Source: a virus. Taken from it: a DNA stretch of 31,350 nucleotides. The DNA lies in the IMG/VR virus record IMGVR_UViG_3300050343_000061, positions 1-31,350 of that record; one strand, written 5' to 3'. The translations under genes and the position numbers were made by a program. The notes beneath the pieces were generated by a model. That model had not been told where the DNA came from. It was given only the letters and a program-made list of their open reading frames with translations, and made no database searches. Shown here piece after piece: positions 11,624 to 20,994 of this stretch; within the stretch, counting starts at the first letter, position 1, and each line of letters begins with the position of its first letter.

Positions 11624-13018
11624 TTAAGCAACATTTGCAAGAACTACTTCCTCATCAATAATTGCATCACTAACATCAATAGAAATGTAAACTTCATTAG
11701 CTTGAGTAAGCATAATCAAATCATTAGCCCCATCAATGTCAGGATTAATTAAAGGTGAAACGTCAAGAATTGTAGACTGATCTATTACTGGCAATCCAGT
11801 AGTTATAGATATTGCTACACATTCATGACTTTCATTAGCTGTAGGAATATCAATTTGAACTGCATTAGTTGTAATATGATTAGCAGTTAGTTGAATGAAA
11901 TAATCTGGGCTATCAACAACAGGAGGCGAAGTTACAATATCATCAGAAATAAATTGATGATTTTGAGTTAAAGAAATCTGACCTACTGTAGGAGTATTCG
12001 TTGTAATATTGTTTGCAGTTAATGGATTCTCTACTAATGAAGGCTCATTGATAGAAACAGGATCTGTTATAATTTGAGTGTCAAGACCTACAGCTTCTCC
12101 TGAAGGAGACTTTCTAATAAATAAATCACCAACCATGCTAGAGTGATTTAAGCAATAGTATTGCAAATACTCAGGCGCATCATAAGCTAAGACTAACTCA
12201 AGCCTATCTTCATAATCAGGTGGATGATAAAGAGTAACGCCATCAGTGTATGAAACACCATCAAGCGTTCTTAACCTAAAATCATGTCCACTATAATTAC
12301 TCCCACTAAAGCTAAAAGTATAACCGTGAGTTCCACCAAAACGCCCAGTATGTAACTCAAGACTATTAAAAAGTGGCCCTATATTACCAACATTAACTTT
12401 ATAATCTTGAAGGGTAAACTGACCACTAGAAACTCCGACCTCAAAACGACCATCAATATGTTCTCTAAATGTATGGTTCTGAGAAATAGAAGGTGAATCA
12501 ATTAATGGAGAATTAGTTGTTATGTCTGTAGAAGTAAGATCGCTAAGTGTATTTAAAACAGGTTGATCAATAAGCGGTGTGCTTGATGTAACGCTGTTAG
12601 AAGTAAGCAAGTGAGTTTGCGTAATGTTTGACGCATCAATAATTGGATTATTAGTTGATATGTCATTAGCTGTAAGAGCAATGAATTCAGATATACTTGC
12701 AGAATCTACAGATGGATTACCTGTTGTTATATCGTTAGCAGCTAAAGAAAAATTCGTAACATGAGTAGCGGGATCAACTACAGGAATACCAGCAGTAATG
12801 TTCTGAGCTACAATTACATGTCCTTGAGTAATCCCTGATGCGTCAACAACAGGTGCGCTTGTTGCGATCTCAACAGATGTAAGCGCATGAGACTGACTAA
12901 TTGCAGCAGCATCAACCGTGGGTGCGCCAGCAACAATGTCATCAAGGCCAAATCCTGCTTCTGCAACAGCCCCAGTATCCGCGAGTGGGGCAGACGCTAG
13001 TGGGCTGAAACCTAGCAT
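11624..13018 (-). CDS. Repetitive tail appendage protein with cupredoxin-like insert
   Basis: 464 residues. Repeats of about 22-24 residues (L.s.dItT..P.vDs.sIsq.h) run from residue ~26 to ~182 and again ~322-415. Between them (~185-305) is a different beta domain with GHDFRL (His245) and YYCLNHSSMVG (Cys289, His292, Met295), the ligand order of a type-1 copper site in cupredoxins. Similar cupredoxin-like inserts occur in marine phage structural proteins. The N-terminus MLGFSPLASAPL also resembles marine phage tail proteins. Likely a surface-exposed tail decoration or adhesin; copper binding is inferred. Confidence 0.7.
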   Translation of the reverse strand: MLGFSPLASAPLADTGAVAEAGFGLDDIVAGAPTVDAAAISQSHALTSVEIATSAPVVDASGITQGHVIVAQNITAGIPVVDPATHVTNFSLAANDITTGNPSVDSASISEFIALTANDISTNNPIIDASNITQTHLLTSNSVTSSTPLIDQPVLNTLSDLTSTDITTNSPLIDSPSISQNHTFREHIDGRFEVGVSSGQFTLQDYKVNVGNIGPLFNSLELHTGRFGGTHGYTFSFSGSNYSGHDFRLRTLDGVSYTDGVTLYHPPDYEDRLELVLAYDAPEYLQYYCLNHSSMVGDLFIRKSPSGEAVGLDTQIITDPVSINEPSLVENPLTANNITTNTPTVGQISLTQNHQFISDDIVTSPPVVDSPDYFIQLTANHITTNAVQIDIPTANESHECVAISITTGLPVIDQSTILDVSPLINPDIDGANDLIMLTQANEVYISIDVSDAIIDEEVVLANVA

Positions 13019-13027
13019 GTGTTACTC

Positions 13028-13258
13028 CTACGGCTTCGGGTTTGCGTCTTTGATGGCTTGTATATCAGCCTTCCAAGCATCAACGCCCTCGTGAAATATC
13101 TTATCCAGCTGCTCTTCAATAGCGGGGTAAGCAGCTTGACGCATATGTATATACATAGTTGCAGCGCTTTCTGCTTCTAATGCAGCCATATCAACATTTC
13201 GTGCAGAAATCTCTGCTTCAGTCATATCTACCGTGACGCCGTTTTTAATCTTCTGCAT
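13028..13258 (-). CDS. Small conserved tail-region protein
   Basis: 76 residues. The C-terminal block MRQAAYPAIEEQLDKIFHEGVDAWKADIQAIKDANPKP resembles a motif (R...YP.I..QLD.I...G...WK..I...K...P) seen in many phage proteins encoded beside tail fibres, some called assembly factors or chaperones. Located directly between two fibre-type genes; likely a fibre assembly or capping protein. Confidence 0.65.
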   Translation of the reverse strand: MQKIKNGVTVDMTEAEISARNVDMAALEAESAATMYIHMRQAAYPAIEEQLDKIFHEGVDAWKADIQAIKDANPKP

Positions 13259-13864
13259 CTAAGCGTCCTTCACTTTGTAAAAGTTAAACGTGCCAGAGGT
13301 AAAAGTTCCACCGCTAGGGAATATCTTTACGCCGCCAATCCCACCAGTTGGTGATGTTGAGAAAGCAGCATAACAGCTGCTTTGTGCGCTTTCAGTGTGC
13401 CATCCATGATCTGTTCCATTGAAGTTTGCTCTAATATACGATGTGTTGAAAGCACCTCGATCACTATTTATAGTAATGTAAGCATAACCAAAAACAGAGT
13501 TGTTAGCTACATATGTTGGATACACATTATACATTCTATCAACTTGGTTTTTTGTTAGAGTAGCACTAGCGTTTTGAATGACTTTAGTGCCATAATTAGA
13601 AGCAGTAATAGCAGCATCATTGCCGTCAAGAAACTGTGACTGAACATGGGCCGATGTGTTAGACCTAATCAAATCATTGAAAGTAAAAAAGTAAGTATCA
13701 CCCGCAGTCAAGCCAGTGTATTCGACAACAGATGTGGATGATAAAGTTGTCTTGCTAATAAACTCCAGCGCACCGCCGCCACCACCAGCCGCAGCACCGT
13801 CAATCGTCACACTGCCGCTAGTAGCGCTGATGTCATTTGTCTGATGATTGATGGTTAAAGCCAT
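13259..13864 (-). CDS. Tail fibre-type protein
   Basis: 201 residues, beta-rich, Ser/Thr/Gly/Asn-rich, starting MALTINHQTNDISATSGSVTIDG followed by a GGGGG hinge. The second half has short alternating strands and ends in a compact GGTFTSGTFNFYKVKDA strand. The N-terminal motif recurs in marine phage distal tail proteins. Probably a fibre or receptor-binding tip. Confidence 0.65.
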   Translation of the reverse strand: MALTINHQTNDISATSGSVTIDGAAAGGGGGALEFISKTTLSSTSVVEYTGLTAGDTYFFTFNDLIRSNTSAHVQSQFLDGNDAAITASNYGTKVIQNASATLTKNQVDRMYNVYPTYVANNSVFGYAYITINSDRGAFNTSYIRANFNGTDHGWHTESAQSSCYAAFSTSPTGGIGGVKIFPSGGTFTSGTFNFYKVKDA

Positions 13865-13867
13865 AAG

Positions 13868-14173
13868 TTATACCGCCGTTGATCCTGACATTTCATCCTG
13901 CGCCATTACCCAAGCATAGCACTTGTCTAAGAACGTAGAGCCTGACGCAGCTTCTACATCTGTGAGATTTGCGCTCATGCGTTTGAAGTCCACCTCGCGG
14001 GTGTCATCGGTAGGCGAGCTTGTAGCATAAGCACTCAAGTCAATCATCACGCTGAACTTGGGTTCATCCCCACGTTGGCGCGAGATGCTAGCTGTAACGA
14101 TGCGGTAATAGGCGTTGTTAAATGCGATGCCATATTGGGAGGCACCTTCTGCGATGTTGTGTTGAATAGCCAT
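13868..14173 (-). CDS. Small tail-region protein, unknown
   Basis: 101 residues, mixed alpha/beta, MAIQHNIAEGASQYGIAFNNAYYRI. It follows the large fibre gene and precedes the 201-residue fibre-type gene with a few bases between. GGAGAAACC precedes the ATG. Similar short proteins accompany fibres in marine phages; no function known. Confidence 0.65.
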   Translation of the reverse strand: MAIQHNIAEGASQYGIAFNNAYYRIVTASISRQRGDEPKFSVMIDLSAYATSSPTDDTREVDFKRMSANLTDVEAASGSTFLDKCYAWVMAQDEMSGSTAV

Positions 14174-15121
14174 TGGTTTCTCCTTTAGGCGTAAGTTACT
14201 TCAGATGTGTGGATCGTGGCGACCCAGCGAATGTTTGTTGATGCTGCACCAGTAACTGTGATGGCTAAGCCACCGTTGGTTGTATCTGCACTAAGAGCCA
14301 TGCCCCATGCTGGTGTGTTATCCAAGACAGTTGTAGCAGAATTGACCAACACTGTCGTCCCAGCAGAGCCTTCCCTGCGGATTAGACCCTCAACCTTCCA
14401 TGCTGCACAAGCTGTACCATCAGCCGCTTGCTGGCGAGCTACGATAGTGCCGTGAAAGGCGTAAGCGGAGTTGTTGGGTAGGATAATTTGGTTTGTGCTG
14501 CTAGCCGTACTTTTATTTGTCGTTAGTGCTTCGGCAGTAGCATCTGTCGTGTCGCTACGCAGAATAAAAGTGCCTGTCTGTGCATCGCCAGTTGCAGAAA
14601 ATCTACCAGAGGCTTGCGTATGTTTTCCATAGATATCGCTGCTTGCTTCTTTACCAACTGCTACAGAAAAGTCTTGAGTTGCTTGCGCCCTATACCCCAC
14701 GGCAAAAGTGTAAGTATCTGAAGCTATTGCGAAATTACCTAAAGCAATAGCATCTGCGGAGGTTGCTTTTGCTCGGTCTCCTATTGCGATACTACTAGCA
14801 CCAGTAGCCCCATAGCTTGAAGTGTTGTTAGCTATAGCTGCTGCGAAGGAGTCTTGACCGTTAGCAAAAGAACGTCCAATTGCATTGGCATAAGACGCAT
14901 CAGCCCTTGCATCATAACCAATTGCTAAACCACCAACGCCAGCACTAGCAGCCGCATGTCCAATTGATACATTGTAATTTTGAGTTGAGTTTGTGTTAAA
15001 CCCAATTGAGACCGACCTGCTGCCAGTCGCACGTGCATTAGACCCAATTGCTACTGCATTATCACCACTTGCTGTTGGGGTAGTCGCAGAAACAGCATTA
15101 TCACGATAGAGATCAGGATCT

Positions 15122-15234
15122 CCACCACCACCACCCCCAGCATCTGCAAAGGTTACAGCACCAGAGCCATCTGTAGTAAGTACCTGCCCGTTTGTGCCGT
15201 CTGCGGTAGGTAAGGTGTAAGTCTCTGAAATGCG
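15122..15234 (-). repeat. Fibre linker repeat, copy 2
   Basis: Encodes RISETYTLPTADGTNGQVL...FADAGGGGG, nearly identical in protein to 15944-16053 but with many synonymous third-base changes. Confidence 0.8.
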
Positions 15235-15943
15235 TACTGTGTCGGTTGTACCACCAATGCTGACTTGGTTTGCGGCGGTAGACTGTACGCTATTACCAAT
15301 AACAACTGAGTTTTGGCTAGAGGCTGTAGAGTTGTAACCCAAGGCCAGTGAGCCAATGCCATCGGCTTCATTAGAAAAACCAAGAGCAACAGCATATGTA
15401 GCAGTGGCTTGGGCTTGATAACCAATAGCTACGGTTTCAGCTCCACTAGCCGTTGCATTGTAACCTCCAGCCGCAAAACTTCTTTCACCAGAAGCTATAT
15501 TCTCACGGCCTATTGCAATGCTTTCTGTTCCAGTAGCTTTTGCGTTCTTTCCCATCGCAATGCTATTAGCAGCACTAGCACCATAGCTGCTTGTATTATT
15601 GTTAATAGCACCTGAAAGACTTGAATTTCCTGACGCATAAGAGTTTGGGAATGCAACGGCATAAGACGCAGCAGTTTGCGATAATGCTCCAGCGGCCAAA
15701 GAATAAGAACCTAGTGAACTCGTACCAGATGCATAACCTAAAGCAGTTGAGTACCCACCTGCACTATCTGCGGCAATACCAAAGCTAGATGCTAACGTGC
15801 CTGTCGCATCACAATTTATGCCAACGCTAATATTGCTGTCTTGTGTTGCAGTTGCATTGCGGCCAATCGCTACTGCGTTGACACCAGTGGCAGAAGGCTT
15901 TGGCGATGTGCCATCATAGTTTTCTGCAAAGAGATCAGGTGAG

Positions 15944-16053
15944 CCACCGCCACCCCCAGCATCTGCAAACGTAACTGCACCTGAACCGTCAGTAGTAAGC
16001 ACTTGACCATTTGTGCCATCAGCCGTTGGCAGGGTATAAGTCTCTGAAATGCG
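15944..16053 (-). repeat. Fibre linker repeat, copy 1
   Basis: First copy of the linker between YadA-like modules; the pair marks a duplication of the whole module of roughly 820 bases. Confidence 0.8.
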
Positions 16054-17075
16054 TACAGTTGCAGTCGCATCGCCAAGCGTAATTTGATTTGATGCAGTTG
16101 TTACAGCATTTTTGCCGATAGCTACTGAGTTTTGGTGCGCAGAGTTTGCGCTCTTTCCGATAGCTATAGCTGATGACTGACTTGCCGAAGCTCCTACGCC
16201 AATAGCAATCGAATTATTTGCTGACGCCGTTGAATCACTCAAAGCCAAGCTGTCATTACCAGAGGCAATAGCACCCTCGCCAAAGCTCATAGCATTTGAG
16301 CCTGTACTTTTAGCTAAGTAACCCAAGGCCACACTGTATGCACCAGTTGCGCCGTAACTGCTTGTGTTGTTAGCTATGGCTGCTGCAAAGCTGTCTAATG
16401 CTCCAGCGTAAGAGCCGCCTAAAGCTGTTGCTCCACCCGTAGTATTGCCACTTACACCTGCGATTGACTTGCTACCGCCACCATTCATGCCGATTGCAGT
16501 TGTTCGCTCATAATTAGCATTGCCAATTATAGCTATAGCTTTTTCGCCAAGAGCTTGAGCGCCAGCGCCCAGAGCAACTGAATAATCTCCAGTAGCATCG
16601 CTAAAGCCGCCAAGGCTAATACTTCTCAATCCGCTGGCAACTATATTATCGCCAATCGCCACAGCATCTTCGCCACTAGCCGTTGTGTTGTCGCCAATTG
16701 CTATAGCATTTGCACCACTCGCCGTTGGAGTAGTAGCGCTAGATGGATTATCAGCATAAAGCGCAGGAATATCTTCAGCCGTAGCCCCGATAAACACAGT
16801 AGCTGAACCGCTAAGGTTAATAGCTGCGTCTGAGTTGCTGCTTTCGCTTACCGTGCGTGACAGGGTGGTGCCAGTGGCCGTATAAGTACCTGTGCCTATT
16901 TCCCAGTTATTACCGTCCTCAATAACGTAACGGACTACATCTGCATTAGCTACACCAGCATCAGCAAAGGTCTGATAACCATCCTCAGCAGAGCCAAGCG
17001 TAATGGGGAGAACCAGTGCCAGTAGCACTAGTGGACATCTTTGCCCTATTTTTAAGAACGGCCATTGTTTAGCCC

Positions 17076-17447
17076 TTATGCTGGATCTGGAATTTCTATA
17101 TCAACCGCAGTTAAACTAAAAGTATTTCCAGAAGTTACAGACTGACTTGATGATAAAGATCCAGTAACAAGCAAACGTGAGTTACCCGTATCAGTAATTG
17201 CATAATGTGTTGCTGTACCTGTTCCCGTTACAGTTCCACTGGTAATAGCGCTAAGAGTAACTTTACGTCCAGACGTATCTCCGTCAGTAGGTGCTGAAAT
17301 ACTTATGCTTGTTTCATTTCCAAGGGTATTTGTAGATGTTGCTGCCGTGTAAGTAGTTGGCTCTGAACTGCAAATATCTACACGATTTGCTTCCGTATCT
17401 AAAACTGTCAAGCCAGAATCATATACCCGATTTGCTAAAGTTGCCAT
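17076..17447 (-). CDS. Conserved small structural protein
   Basis: 123 residues starting MATLANRVYDSGLTVLDTEANRVDICSSEP, then a Ser/Thr-rich beta sequence. This N-terminus (ANR.YD.GL..LD.EA.RIDICS.EP) recurs in many phage genomes next to tail or internal virion genes and is annotated only as structural or hypothetical. Placed between the internal virion proteins and the large fibre; likely a tail appendage component. Confidence 0.75.
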   Translation of the reverse strand: MATLANRVYDSGLTVLDTEANRVDICSSEPTTYTAATSTNTLGNETSISISAPTDGDTSGRKVTLSAITSGTVTGTGTATHYAITDTGNSRLLVTGSLSSSQSVTSGNTFSLTAVDIEIPDPA

Positions 17448-17503
17448 GTTAATCTCCTATTTGGCTTAACTTCCGTTACCATAGTTATTAATTAATTTCA
17501 AAC

Positions 17504-20500
17504 TTAATACCTTCCAAATCCAAGAGGAGCATCAAGCTCGCCCTCAATCATATTAGTAAACTCATTCATCTTGCCTTTCCAAAACCACATTCGAGCAAAA
17601 GGCAAATTACGAATAACTTCTTTGGTACCCTCGCCAATATTCCCCGTAACTAAATCATAAGACCCGCGAGCAAGATCAGTCGCAATGCTAGGTCCAGCGC
17701 CTAGTAAGCCGTTTGCAGCATCTAGCGCATCAGGCTTCTGAGGGAAAGCGAGGCTGAAGAACACCGCCAGTTAGATTGGGGTCCACCCAATGCTAAGCTA
17801 GTAGACATGGCTGTGTAGAACATATCGGAATACAAAGCAGTAACGCCTGAGTAATCAAAGGATCTAGCGAGCTGATCTTGGAAACTCATCTCTACGAAGT
17901 CGGGCGTTTTGTATTGCAGCACCATATAACCCAAGCCCATAGACAGCGCTGTGCCAATCCACTGGTTCTTTAGCTGCCCATGTCCATATGCCGCTGTAAT
18001 CTTGTTTACCGCAGCTAAGCTATAGCTATAGAACTGAAACGGTAGTCCAAGCAATCCGCTTTCAATACGAGCATATCCCTTGAACTCTCTGTCTTCCTTC
18101 ATGCCGAACTTCTCAGCAACACGCATAGGAATGTAAGCAATACCATCAGTAATTATTGGCTTATCTGCCGGTGTGCCCATTAGGATTGTATTCATAATGC
18201 CAGAGCCAAGAGCATTACGGAATGTACGCACAGTCTCAGGATCTACTCTTGCTTGCTTTTCTATCTCAGCAACAGCCAAATCATTAATTGCATTTTCATA
18301 CGCAACTTTGTCTTTGTTCTTTCTCATATCAAAGCCCATTTCTTTGGGCCTGTTGATTGAGTGCATAATCTCATGCATCTTAATGAAAGTCACATAATCT
18401 TCTGGCGTATTGATGATACCTTTTTTAATAGGTTTAACACCTTCAACTCGTGGGTTTTCCCAACCGCGCTGCTCGTACATTACATCCTTGATGTGCTCTT
18501 CATCTATGTAAATGCGCTTCTCAGAGTCACGATAGAATGCTGCTTTATAGCGACCGCCTTTAGCAAACTCACCTGTTGGCCCAGATATGACTTCAGCTTT
18601 GGTTGCAGGAAACTCAATCGTATTACTCCATGCCTCTGTGTTTGCCATATACAAACCAGACTCAGACTTCTGCCAAGGTGCATTTGCAAGCTTCTTAGCA
18701 TCTTCTAAATCAATGTTATAACGCAGCAGATACTCTTGCTCTTGCTTCGTTGCTTTGCCCTGCGTCCAGCGCACAGAGTAATCAATAATGCTGTGAGAGC
18801 GCATCATAGCATCAAAGTCTTTGAAGATACGAGTAATCGGGCCAAGACCGTTGAGCAGATAGAAAGGCTCTTTAGCCTTATCTAGTATGTCAGATCTAAA
18901 CGGATTATTGTTTACATCATCAACAAGACGCAGATGCGCCGAGTTCATAATATTATCTAAGGCTTCACCAGCTAGTCTGCCCTCTTTGCCACCAAGTCTT
19001 AGCTGATTGTTCTTCATTACTGAAAACAAGCCACGAAACGTAGGAGCAAGCCCATGCTCCATCATGATCTTAGCTGGCTCAGTTATTGTCGATATACCGG
19101 CAGAACCTAGATAGTTTAACTGTGCAAGGCTGCGAAGAACTCTAGCCGTTGATTGATCCCAGCGATCAGGCTCACGCTGCAAACCACCCGTAACTCTTCT
19201 ATACAAGTGACGCATATCACGCAAAGCGCGGTTAGCTTGCTCTGGTGTATTGCCAGCATCCAGCATTTCGTTAAACGTATCATCTAATACATCGTCGATA
19301 GATGCCCCATCAAACTGTCGAGAAAACTCATAGCGAGTTCCAGTGCGCTGAACGTATGCCTTCATTACAGCAATCGGATTAGTTTGAATAAAGTCTAAGA
19401 CCAATGCGTTTGGAATATCTACTAAGCGGTGCTTAAAGTGCTTTGATTTACCAGCGCCATAGTAACCAGCCTCAGGATCTAAGATGTCCTTAATGCCAAT
19501 GATGTTATCTATTGTATCGTCAACACGCGTTTTAATAGCTGCTGGATCTGTAGATAGCTGTACTTTGCTAAACTTACCGTCCTTCTCAACAACTATTGAC
19601 GGATTATTCTTGTACCAGTCTGTAAGAATACGCTCAAACTCTACGCGGTTTGCCTTGATTGCATCCTGATCCCAGTATCTAGGACGGAAGATCTTTTCGT
19701 TAGCTGGCATAACTTCATCGGTTATATCATCTAAGATAGCACGAGCCTCATCTACTTCATCGCCGTAGCGCCGCACCTGAGCCTCTAGCTTCATACGGTA
19801 GTCTATGTTGCGAGCAGTCTCTAAGCGCTTCTGTACGCCTTCTATGCGCCTCTCACGGCCTGTTATGAACTTCTCGTAGTGTGCCTTAGATCCAATCAGG
19901 CCTTGCTCGCTAAGGCGAGTCTCCCAAGTCTTGTAAAAAGTATTGAGCTTGTTCATGGCCTGAGCTTCAAAATCATCCGCAGCTTCAACGCCACGCATTG
20001 CTTTTGAGTCTACGCCCTCAAGCCATGTCTCAAAGTCTTTGCGCTTAAATGTATAATCCAGAGGATTGACCACACCCTTGCCAGTGCTCTCACCCCAGAT
20101 CAGCATCATGTCATCGTATGTCTTTACCCATTCGCCTTCGAGCAGCTTAGAGTTCTGAAAGACTGAGTTACCTACCTTCTGACCTTGTTTGTTTGCTGCA
20201 AGCAGTATGCCAGAGTCGTTAGCTATTTTGAGTGTACGCAACTTAACTGAGTTCGGGATGCTGTCATCAGTAAGAATACGTTTCATAGGAGTGGTTACTC
20301 CTTTATATAGCCATGAGTCGGTAAACAAGCTTGGCGCTATCTCAGCAACAGGCTCACCCTCAACTGGCTCAATCTGTTTCTGCAGATTAGCTATCTCTTC
20401 TTCAGCAGACTTCTGCGCCGCAATCCTTCTTTGCATTGGGATTGTTACTAAACCACTGATGGCACCGCCAAGAATAAACGAAGCGCCAATGTTTAATGCT

Positions 20501-20994
20501 GCCTCTTCTTTTGTAGCCAAGGGATCAAGCGGATAGCGAATAGCTTCCTGACCAGCAACGACAGCAGCGGTAGACGCGCCACCCCTAACAGCAGCGCCAG
20601 CAAAAGTTGCAGCACGAGCAAACGGAATACCAATGTAGTTGATAGGATCAAACAGTTCCGCAGCAAACTGTGGTATAATACCTGACCTAGAAAGATCTTG
20701 GCGTGTCTTTAGCCCATCTCTCAGGTTTTGAACCAGATATTCCATATGATCTTTATTTGTAGCTCTAAGCAATGTCGAGCCATACTGCTTCATATCATCA
20801 GGAATATTATCTATTGCCCTATATCCATCTTGAGGCAACGAAGGAAAGCGAGCTATTTCTAACTCTCTATTTATTAGAGGCTGATATTTATAAGCTAAAG
20901 ATGCCCCAACAGTTTTTAGAAAAGAAACATCGGGCATAGGTGTTACTCTTTGCCCAACCTCAATCTCTCTTAATGCTGTTAGCCCATTTTTCAT
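17504..20994 (-). pseudogene. Large internal virion protein (T7 gp16-like) with HExxH motif; two frameshifts near C-terminus
   Basis: About 1162 residues when repaired. Likely ejected with the DNA to form the trans-envelope channel, as T7 gp16 does. Positions ~110-185 contain Ala/Gly-rich membrane-active stretches (IGIPFARAATFAGAAVRGG; NIGASFILGGAISGLVTI). HEIMH at residues 874-878, with YEN about 25 residues later, gives a gluzincin-type zinc protease signature. The frame breaks at two C runs (plus GGGG 17778-17781, GGG 17742-17744); deleting one base from each gives LGGPNLTGGVLQPRFPQKPDALD and continues to TAA 17504. Overlaps the upstream internal virion gene by 4 bases. Confidence 0.75.

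Larger units (their letters stand above)
14185..17065 (-). pseudogene. Large tail fibre with YadA-like head repeats (one frameshift near N-terminus)
   Basis: The conserved N-terminus starts at ATG 17065 (MAVLKNRAKMSTSATGTGSP), then shifts frame at a C4 run (plus GGGG, 17005-17008) into ITLGSAEDGYQTFADAGV; removing one C gives about 959 residues. Three modules follow, each opening with a TTPTASGANAIAIG-like segment and filled with 14-residue YadA/Hep_Hag head repeats (sAiAiG..a.AsG..). Modules 1 and 2 end in the same TYTLPTADGTNGQVLTTDGS linker and a poly-Gly hinge. The C-terminal ~140 residues form a separate beta domain typical of marine phage fibres. Likely trimeric and host-recognising. 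The open frame on its own starts at 17028. Confidence 0.8.

Noticed and set aside
15153-16076. Open frames inside the fibre gene in other frames (e.g. 15153-15425 and 15870-16076)
   Set aside because: Leu/Gln/Ala-rich shadow translations of the YadA-like repeats; they repeat because the coding DNA repeats.
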